A DNA stretch of 64,000 nt from UBA5109 sp965661005 (GCA_965661005.1 CBFICB010000002.1:124001-188000); one strand, 5' to 3'. Numbered from the stretch's first letter, positions 18,701 to 28,534 are shown. A program made the numbers and translations. The notes: generated by a model not told the origin, from the sequence alone.

Positions 18701-19921
18701 ATGGCAACTCAGGCTGCTGCAACTGTAAAACAAGCTACATATGTTTGGCAGGGGAAAGACGCCAAAGGCAAGGTGACCAGAGGAGAGATTCCTGGTGCGA
18801 GTATCGCTTTAGTTAAGGCCCAGCTACGAAAACAAGGTATTAACGCCACCAAGGTTAAGAAAAAAGGTAAAGATTTATTTGCTAAATCCAAACCTAAAAT
18901 TAAGCCTATGGATATTGCTATTTTTACCCGGCAATTGGGAACTATGATGAAAGCCGGGATCCCACTAGTGCAGTCTTTTGAAATTGTTGGCGGAGGTCTG
19001 GAAAATGCTTCCATGCGCGAAGTAGTATTTGCCATTCGGGATGATGTTGCTTCGGGAAACAATTTTGCAGATTCTATCCGTAAATTTCCACGCTTATTTG
19101 ATGATCTTTTCTGTAATCTGGTGGAAGCTGGCGAACAATCTGGTGCACTTGAGTCCATGCTGGAGAGTCTGGCAACCTATAAAGAAAAATCTGAGGCACT
19201 AAAGGCAAAAATCAAAAAAGCCATGAACTACCCCATCACAGTTGTTGCTGTCGCCCTTATTGTGACAGCGATTCTGTTAATTAAGGTGGTTCCTCAGTTC
19301 GCAGAAACATTTTCAAGTTTTGGCGCTGAGTTACCTGTTTTTACTCAATTTGTCATGCGCATATCAGACTTCGCAATAGCCTGGTGGTTGTATATTCTTG
19401 TTGGACTTGGCATAGCAGTTTACATCTTCAAAGAAGCAAAAGTTCGATCGCAAGCTTTTGCAGACTCCTTGGAGCGTCTGGCTTTAAAAGCTCCTGTTTT
19501 CGGAGATATTGTTAAAAGTTCTGCACTGGCCAGATTTACCAGAACACTGGCGACAACATTTGCATCAGGTGTTCCACTGGTCGAGGCTCTGGACTCAGTT
19601 TCCGGAGCAACAGGCAATATCGTCTACAAGAATGCCACTCTAAGCATTAGAGATGATGTGACAACGGGTATACAACTCACACAGGCCATCAAATCAACCG
19701 ATGTCTTCCCCATCATGGTGATACAAATGGTATCCATAGGTGAGGAGTCGGGCGCTCTGGATTCAATGCTTGATAAGTGTGCCACTTTTTATGAAGCTGA
19801 AGTGGATAATGCAGTCGATGGCTTAACCGCAATGATGGAACCACTAATAATGGCTGTACTTGTTGGTGGTCTGATGATTGCCATGTATATGCCAATTTTC
19901 CAGATTGGTTCAGTTGTATAA
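18701..19921 (+). CDS. pilC: Type IV pilus inner-membrane platform protein PilC
   Basis: 406 aa, full length. It is the polytopic platform on which the PilB/PilT ATPases act. It has two T2SSF domains (about 70-195 and 275-400), each with the family pattern: FTRQLGTMMKAGIPLVQSFE in the first, FTRTLATTFASGVPLVEALD in the second. Transmembrane helices lie near 172-195, 222-242 and 375-398. A good ribosome site (AAAGGTAGG) precedes the ATG. It appears intact although pilB just upstream is truncated, so it is either recently orphaned or served by another ATPase. Confidence 0.93.
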   Translation: MATQAAATVKQATYVWQGKDAKGKVTRGEIPGASIALVKAQLRKQGINATKVKKKGKDLFAKSKPKIKPMDIAIFTRQLGTMMKAGIPLVQSFEIVGGGLENASMREVVFAIRDDVASGNNFADSIRKFPRLFDDLFCNLVEAGEQSGALESMLESLATYKEKSEALKAKIKKAMNYPITVVAVALIVTAILLIKVVPQFAETFSSFGAELPVFTQFVMRISDFAIAWWLYILVGLGIAVYIFKEAKVRSQAFADSLERLALKAPVFGDIVKSSALARFTRTLATTFASGVPLVEALDSVSGATGNIVYKNATLSIRDDVTTGIQLTQAIKSTDVFPIMVIQMVSIGEESGALDSMLDKCATFYEAEVDNAVDGLTAMMEPLIMAVLVGGLMIAMYMPIFQIGSVV

Positions 19922-19941
19922 CTGCCTAGAATATAAACTTC

Positions 19942-20829
19942 ATGGCTATTGCATCTTTTTTTGCTGCTTACCCTCTGGCACTTCTTTTATTTTCTCTAGC
20001 CCTAGGACTAATTATAGGGAGTTTTCTTAATGTTGTGATTTTCAGGCTACCAGTAATGATGGAGAGAGAGTGGACTGAACAATGTCATGAATTTCTGGAA
20101 CTTGAAGATGAAAAAGTTAACAAGAAAGACACTGAAAAATTTTCAAAGTTTAATCTTGCACAACCCGCTTCACATTGCCCCAACTGTAAGCATGAAATTA
20201 CAGCCATCGAAAACATTCCAGTATTAAGCTATTTAATACAAGCCGGGAAATGTAGAAATTGCAAAAATCCCATCTCTAAACGCTACCCAATAATTGAGTC
20301 AGTGACCGGAATTTTTTCTGTATTAATTGCTTGTCAATTTGGTTTCACCTGGTTGTGTCTGGCCGCTCTGGTATTAACTTGGTCGCTTATCGTTCTGACC
20401 ATGATTGATTATGATCATCAGCTTTTGCCTGATGACATCACCCTTCCTATATTATGGCTGGGCTTACTCATTAATTATTTCGGTCTAATCACCACTCTTG
20501 AAGCCGCTTTCTTGGGAGCCGTAGGTGGGTACATAATTCTCTGGAGCGTATACTGGCTGTTTAAATTATTCACTGGCAAGGAAGGCATGGGGCATGGAGA
20601 TTTCAAATTATTAGCTGCCTTGGGAGCATGGATGGGATGGCAGGCTTTACCACAGATTATCTTACTGTCTTCCTTAATTGGTGCCCTTGTTGGGATTGCC
20701 CTTATAATAATTAAGGGCAGAGATAAAAATATTCCTATTCCATTTGGCCCCTACTTAGCTGGAGCAGGCTTTGTTTCTCTTTTAAAGAGTGAGCAATTGA
20801 CCCAGCTATATACTTCTATTTTCTTCTAA
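19942..20829 (+). CDS. pilD: Prepilin peptidase / N-methyltransferase PilD
   Basis: 295 aa. It cleaves the leader of type IV prepilins and type II pseudopilins and methylates the new N-terminus, in the inner membrane. The N-terminal domain has the four-Cys zinc motif CPNCKH...CRNCKNP (about 74-113). The two catalytic aspartates lie in TMIDYDHQLLPDD and GMGHGDFKLLAALGAW. About eight membrane helices are visible. It follows pilC by 20 bp. As PilD also serves type II secretion, it may be kept even if pili are lost. Confidence 0.94.
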   Translation: MAIASFFAAYPLALLLFSLALGLIIGSFLNVVIFRLPVMMEREWTEQCHEFLELEDEKVNKKDTEKFSKFNLAQPASHCPNCKHEITAIENIPVLSYLIQAGKCRNCKNPISKRYPIIESVTGIFSVLIACQFGFTWLCLAALVLTWSLIVLTMIDYDHQLLPDDITLPILWLGLLINYFGLITTLEAAFLGAVGGYIILWSVYWLFKLFTGKEGMGHGDFKLLAALGAWMGWQALPQIILLSSLIGALVGIALIIIKGRDKNIPIPFGPYLAGAGFVSLLKSEQLTQLYTSIFF

Positions 20830-20845
20830 GAAAAAGCAAAACAAT

Positions 20846-21472
20846 ATGAGCACCAGCGAAACATTGCCATTGACCATAGGCCTCACTGGCGGAATAGGTA
20901 GTGGGAAAAGTGCGGTCAGTCGATTTTTTTCCGATCTGGATATCCCGATCATTGATACTGATGAGTTGAGCCGAGAGCTAGTTGAGCCAGAATCTCCTTT
21001 ACTTCAAGATATGGAAGATTATTTTGGTAACAGCATCATCCTGAAATCAGGTGAGCTTGATCGAAAGCAACTTAGAGAAATAGTGTTTCAGGACAAAACA
21101 AAAAAGCAGTGGCTGGAGAAACTTTTACATCCGAAAATTAGACACCTATTATTGAAACGACTTAAAAATATTAGCGGAACATATGCCATTGTCGTTGTTC
21201 CGCTGTTATTGGAAAATAATAATTATGGCTTTATTGACCGAGTACTCGTAGTAGATTGTCCCGTGGATTTGCAATTGGACCGGGCAGTCGCTAGAGATAA
21301 AAGCAATATAAATGAAATAAAAAAAATTATTGCTTCACAGATACCAAGGGCACAGCGTCTCAAGCAAGCAGATGATATTATTGTAAATGAGGGAACCCTG
21401 GAATCATTAAAGGCAAAAGTATTAGAACTTCATGAAAAATATCAACAACTCCAACTCAAACGAAATCACTGA
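20846..21472 (+). CDS. coaE: Dephospho-CoA kinase
   Basis: 208 aa, the usual length. It phosphorylates dephospho-CoA, the last step of coenzyme A synthesis. The P-loop GLTGGIGSGKSAVSRFF lies at about 12-28, followed by DTDELSRELVEP, the LHPKIR motif and VPLLLENN. It lies 16 bp after pilD in the conserved pilBCD-coaE-yacG order. Its last 41 bases overlap the start of yacG. Confidence 0.95.
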   Translation: MSTSETLPLTIGLTGGIGSGKSAVSRFFSDLDIPIIDTDELSRELVEPESPLLQDMEDYFGNSIILKSGELDRKQLREIVFQDKTKKQWLEKLLHPKIRHLLLKRLKNISGTYAIVVVPLLLENNNYGFIDRVLVVDCPVDLQLDRAVARDKSNINEIKKIIASQIPRAQRLKQADDIIVNEGTLESLKAKVLELHEKYQQLQLKRNH

Positions 21473-21641
21473 AGTTACCTGTCCAAAATGCCATAAACTG
21501 GTTCCATGGACAGATGACTCAGTCTACCGACCATTTTGCTCCTTACGCTGTCAAATGATTGATTTTGGCGACTGGGCAATGGAAAAAAATACCATTCCGG
21601 CAGAGGAGCCACCTGATGATTGGGAAAACTTTGAGGAATAA
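21432..21641 (+). CDS. yacG: DNA gyrase inhibitor YacG, zinc-binding
   Basis: 69 aa. A single treble-clef-like zinc site is formed by CPKCHK (about 17-22) and CSLRC (about 36-40), with the family phrase PFCSLRCQMIDFGDWA. The C-terminal tail is acidic. The E. coli protein binds GyrB and blocks gyrase activity. The start overlaps coaE by 41 bases, and the gene ends 3 bp from the convergent mutT stop. Internal ATGs would remove the zinc site, so the overlapping start is accepted. Confidence 0.92.
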   Translation: MKNINNSNSNEITEVTCPKCHKLVPWTDDSVYRPFCSLRCQMIDFGDWAMEKNTIPAEEPPDDWENFEE

Positions 21642-21644
21642 GCC

Positions 21645-22037
21645 TTAGTGTTCTTGCAAAAATCGAACTATTTCTAGATTCGCTTGAGGGAATTCATAGT
21701 CATCTAATTCTTTCAAGCTAACCCAGCATATGGTCTGACCTTCCTTACCTATTGCTCTTCCATAAAAACTTTCAACTAAACAAACATCCAGCAAGACCTG
21801 CTTATCACCATAATCATGTTCAACTTTAAGTAAAGGTGATGAACTTAAAACTTCCAGATCAAGCTCTTCCTGAAGTTCGCGACTTAATGCGGCACTCAGA
21901 CTTTCACCGACTTCAACTTTTCCTCCCGGAAACTCCCAAAGACCTCCCTGATGCTGATTCTTATTACGCAGCGATATGAGAACCTTTTCTTGATCATTGC
22001 GGATGATGCCAACGGCGACATGGACAAATTCAGGCAT
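21645..22037 (-). CDS. mutT: 8-oxo-dGTP diphosphatase MutT, Nudix family
   Basis: 130 aa. It hydrolyses 8-oxo-dGTP and so prevents A-T to C-G mutations. The Nudix box GGKVEVGESLSAALSRELQEE (about 39-59) is complete, with WEFPGGK before it. The C-terminal phrase CWVSLKELDDYEFPQANLEIV fits MutT. It lies 8 bp after argJ in the usual secA-argJ-mutT order. Confidence 0.92.
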   Translation of the reverse strand: MPEFVHVAVGIIRNDQEKVLISLRNKNQHQGGLWEFPGGKVEVGESLSAALSRELQEELDLEVLSSSPLLKVEHDYGDKQVLLDVCLVESFYGRAIGKEGQTICWVSLKELDDYEFPQANLEIVRFLQEH

Positions 22038-22045
22038 AGGTTTTT

Positions 22046-23260
22046 TTACGTTCGATATTCAGCATTAATTTTGACGTAATCGTAAGACAGATCGCAGGTC
22101 CATATTTTTTCTGCGCAATTACCCCGGCCCAATTTAACAGTAATTGTAAATGCACTCAGATTCATGACTGCTTGCCCCATCTCTTCAGTATAAGTAGCGC
22201 TTTTACCACCGCTTTCAACAATACATACATCGTCCAGATAAATACTGACTTTAGAAATATCTAAATCTGACAGACCAGCTCGACCCACTACTGCCAATAT
22301 TCTTCCCCAGTTTGGATCTGAAGCAAATAGTGCAGTTTTAACCAAAGGGGACTCCGCAATAGCATAGGCCAGTTGCACACACTCAGCCGAATCTAATCCT
22401 TCCTCAATAGATATGGTGACAAATTTAGTCGCTCCTTCCGCATCTTTAATAATTGCCTGAGCAAGGTGAACAAATACTCTGTTTAAAACTGCAGTGAATT
22501 CCTGTTGTTGCTCTTTGGTGAGATCTAAGTAAATCAAATCACTCTGCCCGCTTGCCACTAGCATACAACAGTCATTCGTAGAAGTGTCTCCATCTACCGT
22601 TATCCTGTTAAATGAGAGATTTGCAGCTTGTTGACAAAGCTCGTTTAGAGAATCTGCAGCAATATTTGCATCTGTTGCTATATAAGCCAACATAGTAGCC
22701 ATATTAGGCTTAATCATTCCCGCACCCTTGGCTATCCCTGTAATAGTGACTGTCTTACCGGCTAACTCAAACCTTTCAGAGTAAGCCTTGGGTACTGTAT
22801 CTGTCGTCATAATACCCTTGGCAGCATCCGCCCAGGCATCATCACTTAATTCCGCTATTGCTGGAGTAAGTGAACGAACAATTTTCTCAGATGGAAGAGG
22901 CTCACCAATGACACCAGTAGAAAATGGCAGTACTTGCTCTGGTTCAACACCACCGGCTTCGGCAAGTGCCACACAACACTTTAATGCAGCTTGAACTCCT
23001 GCCTCTCCTGTACCTGCATTAGCATTACCTGAATTAATCAAGAAATAACGCGAGTTATGTGATGAGTTATGTCTTTTCGCTAATACAACTGGTGCAGCAC
23101 AAAATGCATTTTTGGTATAAACACCAGCAACTGATGCCCCTTCACATAATTCAAATAGAACAACATCAGGCTTGCCTGATTTCTTCAGCCCAGCCGAAAC
23201 AGCAGACATCCTTACACCTTGTACTGGATAGAGCTTGTCAGATTGATGATTCATGGTCAT
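22046..23260 (-). CDS. argJ: Bifunctional ornithine acetyltransferase / N-acetylglutamate synthase
   Basis: 404 aa. It transfers acetyl from N-acetylornithine to glutamate in the cyclic arginine pathway; many members also use acetyl-CoA. The self-cleavage site is seen in KGAGMIKPNMATMLAYIATD, where Thr becomes the N-terminal nucleophile of the beta chain. Other landmarks are GNANAGTGEAG, FSTGVIGEPLP, the TVDGDTSTND segment and SDPNWGRILAVVGRAG. Either of two nearby ATGs (23260 or 23254) could start it. It is followed by mutT. Confidence 0.95.
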   Translation of the reverse strand: MTMNHQSDKLYPVQGVRMSAVSAGLKKSGKPDVVLFELCEGASVAGVYTKNAFCAAPVVLAKRHNSSHNSRYFLINSGNANAGTGEAGVQAALKCCVALAEAGGVEPEQVLPFSTGVIGEPLPSEKIVRSLTPAIAELSDDAWADAAKGIMTTDTVPKAYSERFELAGKTVTITGIAKGAGMIKPNMATMLAYIATDANIAADSLNELCQQAANLSFNRITVDGDTSTNDCCMLVASGQSDLIYLDLTKEQQQEFTAVLNRVFVHLAQAIIKDAEGATKFVTISIEEGLDSAECVQLAYAIAESPLVKTALFASDPNWGRILAVVGRAGLSDLDISKVSIYLDDVCIVESGGKSATYTEEMGQAVMNLSAFTITVKLGRGNCAEKIWTCDLSYDYVKINAEYRT

Positions 23261-23654
23261 AACTTTTTTGTAAAATTGAGCTCTTTACGATGATAATTAA
23301 CTCATGGCTAGTGTTACTCACCCTTCACACTCCATGAGACTTTTTTAGCCCTGCGGAACTCGCCACTAAGTAGCTCACAAAGTCCTCGATTTTTTTCATG
23401 AAATGATATCCGAAAAAGTATTTCAAATAACACAAAATTCAATGATTACCGACTAACAGCATCGAATTGCAAATAATCTTCAATCTTATGTCTTAACATT
23501 ATTGCTGCTTCCAAGCGAGCACTGAAAAAGTCTTGAGCACAGCCAAAACAAAGCAAAAACAAAGCAAAAACTTGTGAAAAAGCATAGTTTATACGCTGCG
23601 TAAATGTGCATTTCGAACAATATTTTTACGCGGCATCGGCAAGCGGAAAGGCTT
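23261..23654. other. Intergenic region between secA and argJ
   Basis: 394 bases without a gene. An 11-bp unit (CAAAGCAAAAA) is repeated twice in tandem at about 23549-23570. A long-range inverted repeat GCGTAAA / TTTACGC spans about 23596-23633 after the secA stop, but no T-run follows, so it is not called a terminator. The argJ promoter should lie here. Confidence 0.5.
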
Positions 23655-26408
23655 CTAGCCTAGCTTGCCATGACATTGCTTATATTTTTTACCAGACCCA
23701 CAAGGACAAGGCTCATTCCTTCCAATCTTTTGTTCTTCACGCACAAATGGAGCTGTTTGAGCTGCTTTCTGCTCCTCTGGATTAGCTTGTTGTTGACCAC
23801 TATTGTCCATCAAGTTAGCAGATTGATGTGTCATAACTTTCTGCTGCTTCTTCGTCTCTTCTTCACGCTGCTTATCAATAGCATCCAGTTCATCTTTAGA
23901 CTGAATTTTCACATGACTAAGAAACTTGATCACTTCATATTGAATATTTTGTAAAAGCTCTTCAAAGATGGCAAAAGCTTCACGCTTATATTCCTGTTTA
24001 GGGTTTTTCCCAGCATATCCGCGTAGACCTATACCTTGTCGTAAACTATCCATTTGCGACAAATTCTCTTTCCATAAGTTATCCAATATTTGCAAGGTTA
24101 TTTGCTTTTCAAATACCCGCATATTAGGACCAACTTCGGCTGACTTTCTTTCATAACTTTCAGCAATTTTCTCAATTATTCTTACCCTCAAAGTTTCTTC
24201 ATAGAGGGACTTATCTTCATCCAGCCATTGCTGAATTGGCAAGCTCTCACCAAACTCAACCTGTAATGACTGCTCAAGACCTGGAATATCCCATTGCTCT
24301 TCTACGCTTTGAGGAGGAATGTAAGTACTTATAAAATCATTAACTACGCCCTCACGCATATCAGCAATGACTTCTGATATATCGTCAGCTTCCATTAACT
24401 CATTACGACGTTGATAAATAATCTGCCTTTGATCGTTAGCAACATCATCATATTCCAAAAGCTGCTTTCGAATATCAAAGTTACGGCCTTCCACTTTTCG
24501 TTGCGCCTTCTCAATAGAATTAGAGACCATACGATGCTCGATAGCTTCACCATCTTCCATACCCAAACGACGCATAAGATTGGTGACTTTTTCGGAAGCA
24601 AATATACGCATCAAATTATCGTCTAAGGATAGATAAAATCTGGAAAAACCCGGGTCTCCCTGACGGCCTGCACGACCCCTTAACTGATTATCAATACGCC
24701 TAGATTCATGACGCTCTGTCCCAATAATATGTAAACCTCCAGCTTCCAACACTTGTTTATGACGTTTTTCCCAGGCCGCTTTGATATCCTCAATTTGTTT
24801 CTCAGTAGGGTTATTTAGCGCATCGATTTCAGCTTCCCACTTACCACCGAGTACAATATCCGTTCCACGACCAGCCATATTAGTAGCAATGGTCACTGCG
24901 CCTGGCCGACCAGCCTGTGCGATAATTTCAGCTTCCTTTTCATGATATTTTGCATTGAGGACTTTATGATCGATTTTTTCTTTGTTTAAAAATTTCGACA
25001 AAATTTCTGAAGTATCAATACTGGCTGTACCCACCAAGACAGGCGCGCCTTTGTCTCTAAAACTTTTTATGTCAGCCACAATTGCAGCAAACTTTTCCTG
25101 GGTGCTGAGATAAATTAAATCATTAGCATCTTCACGAACCATTGGCTGGTTAGTAGGAATAACCACAACATCCAAGCCATAGATTTGATGGAACTCAAAA
25201 GCCTCTGTATCGGCTGTACCTGTCATACCTGATAATTTTTCATAGAGCCTGAAATAATTCTGAAAAGTTGTAGAAGCCAGTGTCTGGCTTTCATTCTGAA
25301 TAGGAACGCCTTCTTTGGCTTCAATAGCTTGATGTAAACCTTCTGATAGACGTCGACCAGGCATAGTTCGACCCGTGTGTTCATCGACTAGTACAATCTG
25401 ATTTTCTTGCACAATGTACTCAACCTCTCGATTAAATAAATAATGCGCTCTTAAAGCGGATTGCACCTGTTGCAGCAAACTCAGATTCGTTGCCGCATAT
25501 AAGTCTTCACCTTCGTTCAATAGTCCTCGGCTAATAAGCAAGCCTTCAATTTTTTCATGTCCCTGATCAGTCAGCTCAACTTGGCGAGTTTTTTCATCGA
25601 TAATAAAGTCTCCATCAATTTCATCCTCACCTTCGATGCGACGCTCAAGTTGCGACTTTTCAACACCCTTATCAGCTTTTTTCAAACTTGGAATTAGAGC
25701 GTTTATAGCGGTATAACGCTTACCACTATCCTTCACTGCACCAGAAATAATTAGTGGTGTTCGAGCTTCATCAATTAAAATGGAGTCCACTTCATCAACA
25801 ATTGCGTAATAAAGCTCACGTTGAAATTTATCTTCAAGGCGAAAAGCCATATTGTCGCGTAAATAATCAAAACCAAACTCATTGTTAGTACCATAGGTTA
25901 TATCTGCTCTATAAGCCGCTCGCTTTTCTTCAGGGCCTTGTCCCGGGACCACAACACCGATAGATAAACCAAGGAATTCATATAATGGGCCCATCCATTT
26001 AGCATCACGTGCTGCCAGATATTCATTCACCGTAATGAGGTGGACACCTCTACCGGTCAAACCATTTAAATAAGCTGGTAAAGTCGCTACAAGCGTTTTC
26101 CCTTCACCAGTTCTCATTTCCGCTATCTTGGTTTGGTGCAAAACCATGCCGCCAATTAGCTGCACATCAAAATGCCTCATCTGCATTGTTCTCACACCAG
26201 CCTCACGGACAACAGCAAATGCTTCTGGCAGCAATTGATCGAGTGTCTCGCCATGCTCAAAGCGCTGTTTAAATTCAGCTGTTTTAGCTTTTAACTCAGT
26301 ATCGGAAAGGCTTTGCATTGCACTTTCCAACTCATTAATTTGCGTTACGACTTTATTTAATCGTTTAATTTCACGTTGGTTTTTATTACCAAATATTTTT
26401 GTCAGCAT
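23655..26408 (-). CDS. secA: Preprotein translocase ATPase SecA
   Basis: 917 aa, standard length. It drives Sec-dependent export through SecYEG. Landmarks are MRTGEGKTLVATLPAYLN (Walker A, about 101-118), VDEVDSILIDEARTPLI (Walker B), NMAGRGTDIVLGG (helicase motif V/VI area), RLRGRAGRQGDPG-like motif ESRRIDNQLRGRAGRQGDPG, and the C-terminal zinc and SecB-binding tail CPCGSGKKYKQCHG. No SecM-like leader peptide is seen upstream; an M23 peptidase gene stands there instead. A hairpin lies in the 128-bp gap before it. Confidence 0.98.
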   Translation of the reverse strand: MLTKIFGNKNQREIKRLNKVVTQINELESAMQSLSDTELKAKTAEFKQRFEHGETLDQLLPEAFAVVREAGVRTMQMRHFDVQLIGGMVLHQTKIAEMRTGEGKTLVATLPAYLNGLTGRGVHLITVNEYLAARDAKWMGPLYEFLGLSIGVVVPGQGPEEKRAAYRADITYGTNNEFGFDYLRDNMAFRLEDKFQRELYYAIVDEVDSILIDEARTPLIISGAVKDSGKRYTAINALIPSLKKADKGVEKSQLERRIEGEDEIDGDFIIDEKTRQVELTDQGHEKIEGLLISRGLLNEGEDLYAATNLSLLQQVQSALRAHYLFNREVEYIVQENQIVLVDEHTGRTMPGRRLSEGLHQAIEAKEGVPIQNESQTLASTTFQNYFRLYEKLSGMTGTADTEAFEFHQIYGLDVVVIPTNQPMVREDANDLIYLSTQEKFAAIVADIKSFRDKGAPVLVGTASIDTSEILSKFLNKEKIDHKVLNAKYHEKEAEIIAQAGRPGAVTIATNMAGRGTDIVLGGKWEAEIDALNNPTEKQIEDIKAAWEKRHKQVLEAGGLHIIGTERHESRRIDNQLRGRAGRQGDPGFSRFYLSLDDNLMRIFASEKVTNLMRRLGMEDGEAIEHRMVSNSIEKAQRKVEGRNFDIRKQLLEYDDVANDQRQIIYQRRNELMEADDISEVIADMREGVVNDFISTYIPPQSVEEQWDIPGLEQSLQVEFGESLPIQQWLDEDKSLYEETLRVRIIEKIAESYERKSAEVGPNMRVFEKQITLQILDNLWKENLSQMDSLRQGIGLRGYAGKNPKQEYKREAFAIFEELLQNIQYEVIKFLSHVKIQSKDELDAIDKQREEETKKQQKVMTHQSANLMDNSGQQQANPEEQKAAQTAPFVREEQKIGRNEPCPCGSGKKYKQCHGKLG

Positions 26409-26491
26409 GATGACCTTATTCCAGTCTTTTTTTTATAAATGTATAAGGCCAGATAATGGCCAAGTTTATTTAAATAGCAGAAAATTTACGG

Positions 26492-26525
26492 TAGAAAAGG
26501 TACAACTAGGTTCTGTACTTTTCTA
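26492..26525. other. Hairpin between the M23 peptidase gene and secA
   Basis: Arms TAGAAAAGGTACA and TGTACTTTTCTA pair over 12 bp with one bulged G and a 9-nt loop. It starts 12 bases after the M23 stop codon and lies about 85 bases before secA on the minus strand. No T-run follows it on that strand, so it may be an attenuator, a processing site or an RNA-stability element rather than a standard terminator. Confidence 0.4.
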
Positions 26526-26536
26526 TAGAGGGGGCT

Positions 26537-27472
26537 TCACCGATTAGTACGGTTGATATAAGCAGCAGGGTCGATTACTCGGCCGTTTTTATGAATTTCA
26601 AAATGTACATGGGGCCCTGTAGATCTTCCGGAGTTTCCAGAGAGAGCAACAACCTGACCTTTCTTTATGATGTCACCTGAATTAACTAAAATTTCCTGAT
26701 TATGAGCATATAAGGATTCATATCCATTACCGTGATTCACTTGAACCAGACTGCCATAACCGCTTCGCTCACCGGCAAAAGTCACTACTCCTGAGGCTAC
26801 TGAAGACACTTCAATACCCGTAACTCCGGTAGCAAAATCAACGCCTTGATGCCACGCTAAATCACCACTGAAGGGATCAATACGTCTACCAAAGGCTGAG
26901 GAAATCCATCCAGTACTTACTGGCCGGCCCGCTAAAAAAGTATCTGACTGAATTTGCCTGTCAGAAAGTAGATTTTCAAGGAGTTCTAATTGTTGTTGGC
27001 GATCTTCAATTTGCAGACTCAAGTCATCAATTTCTTTGATTAAGTCAAATGATTGAAATGCATCACCCTCTTCCACAATGACCTCGGGACCGCCGAGTGC
27101 TGGTAGCTGTTGAAAGTTGAATTCTCCATCATCCAAATCACTAATTGCAGTCAAACGCTCACCTAAAGCATCCAGTCTAAGTAAGCGCGCTTGCAGGTTA
27201 GCCAAACGAAGCGTTAATGCCTGTAATTGAGCTAAGGTTTCCTCTCGAATTCGTTGTACTTCTGCTTCCTGTTCAACTAATTTATCTGCCCAGGCTTGCG
27301 CGGCTTCATCGGTATATAAATCTGTGGATCTGCTTGCGCTAAACTGATAACCGTAATATCCCAGCACAACAGGCATACCCAGGAAACAAAAAGTCAGCAA
27401 GACGCGCATCCAGTCCTTTAAAATAATGGATCTGGTATCGCCGTGCTTTTGATCAACTATGATTATCTTCAT
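26537..27472 (-). CDS. M23 family metallopeptidase, membrane anchored
   Basis: 311 aa. An N-terminal membrane helix (about 26-44) is followed by a coiled coil (about 62-165) and a C-terminal LytM/M23 domain. The domain has HQGVDFATGVTGIEV (zinc His, Asp), GYGSLVQVNHGNGYESLYAH and GNSGRSTGPHVHFEIHKNGR (HxH). These residues indicate an active zinc peptidase rather than a degenerate activator. Such proteins cut or activate cutting of peptidoglycan cross-links in the periplasm. The position between lpxC and secA is conserved in Pseudomonas-like genomes. Confidence 0.9.
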   Translation of the reverse strand: MKIIIVDQKHGDTRSIILKDWMRVLLTFCFLGMPVVLGYYGYQFSASRSTDLYTDEAAQAWADKLVEQEAEVQRIREETLAQLQALTLRLANLQARLLRLDALGERLTAISDLDDGEFNFQQLPALGGPEVIVEEGDAFQSFDLIKEIDDLSLQIEDRQQQLELLENLLSDRQIQSDTFLAGRPVSTGWISSAFGRRIDPFSGDLAWHQGVDFATGVTGIEVSSVASGVVTFAGERSGYGSLVQVNHGNGYESLYAHNQEILVNSGDIIKKGQVVALSGNSGRSTGPHVHFEIHKNGRVIDPAAYINRTNR

Positions 27473-27594
27473 GTTTTATTGAATTTTTTGGCTTTCACAA
27501 TCACTATGAGCTTATCTCAGAATTTATAAAATTAAGCATATGGCCCAATAGTGAACAATTATAGCCTTAAGCTGGTGGCTTTAGCGAACACAAA

Positions 27595-27612
27595 GCGCTA
27601 AAAAATTAGCGC
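27595..27612. terminator. Possible terminator after lpxC
   Basis: A 7-bp perfect stem (GCGCTAA and TTAGCGC) with a 4-nt A/T loop lies 14 bases after the lpxC stop codon. Only a short TTT follows on the minus strand, so it is a weak terminator candidate. Confidence 0.4.
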
Positions 27613-27625
27613 AAAAGGATTAAAT

Positions 27626-28534
27626 TTATGCGAATTGAGGTCTAAGGTAGGAAATCGGAGCTTCTTCTTCTGTGTCGAAAGTCACAATTTCCCAACAATC
27701 TTCAGAAACAAGTAATTTTCTTAACAGCGCATTATTTAGAGCATGACCAGATTTATAGCCTGCAAACTCTCCAATCAGGCTTTTGCCTAACAAATATAGA
27801 TCACCAATAGAGTCGAGTATCTTATGTTTTACGAATTCATCCTCGTAGCGCAAACCATCTTCGTTTAATACTCTATAATCCCCTACAGCAACAGCGTTAT
27901 CCATGCTGGCGCCAAGGGCCAAATTACGATTACGCAATGCTTCAAATTCATGCATAAAGCCAAAGGTGCGGGCTCGGCTAACCTCTTTTACAAAAGATGT
28001 ACTGGAGAAATCAATACAGGCTTCTTTGGTATGTTTACGATGAACAGGGTGATCGTAAAGCAAGGTATAGCCAACCTTAAATCCATTGAAAGGTTTGAGA
28101 CTGACCTTCTTATCGTCTTGTGTAAGGCTAAGCTCTTCTATAATTCGAATATATTTCTTTGAAGCAGATTGCTCTTCAACGCCTGCAGACTGAATCAAAA
28201 ATACAAAAGGACCTGCACTGCCATCCATAATAGGAACTTCAGGCGCACTTAGATCTACAAAAGCATTATCAATACCTAAGCCAGACATCGCTGACATCAG
28301 GTGCTCTACAGTGGAAATCCTGACGTCCCCCTTCATCAAGGTTGATGATAGAGTTGTGTCGCCAACATTTTCTGCTATTGCAGGGATTTCTACTATGGGA
28401 TCCAGATCGACCCGCCTAAATATAATTCCTGTATCAACTGGAGCCGGTTTCAACGTTAAATAAACTTTCTCACCTGTATGCAAACCTACACCAGTTGCGC
28501 GAATTACATTCTTCAGAGTCCTTTGTTTAATCAT
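27626..28534 (-). CDS. lpxC: UDP-3-O-acyl-N-acetylglucosamine deacetylase
   Basis: 302 aa. It catalyses the committed step of lipid A synthesis. Zinc ligands are seen in STVEHLMSAMSGLGIDN (His near 79) and KHKILDSIGDLYLLG (His and Asp near 237-241); the general-base His is in GHALNNALLRKLL. RTLKNVIRATGVGLHTGEKV at the start is typical. It is the last gene of the dcw cluster, 147 bp after ftsZ. Its presence shows an LPS-bearing outer membrane. Confidence 0.97.
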   Translation of the reverse strand: MIKQRTLKNVIRATGVGLHTGEKVYLTLKPAPVDTGIIFRRVDLDPIVEIPAIAENVGDTTLSSTLMKGDVRISTVEHLMSAMSGLGIDNAFVDLSAPEVPIMDGSAGPFVFLIQSAGVEEQSASKKYIRIIEELSLTQDDKKVSLKPFNGFKVGYTLLYDHPVHRKHTKEACIDFSSTSFVKEVSRARTFGFMHEFEALRNRNLALGASMDNAVAVGDYRVLNEDGLRYEDEFVKHKILDSIGDLYLLGKSLIGEFAGYKSGHALNNALLRKLLVSEDCWEIVTFDTEEEAPISYLRPQFA

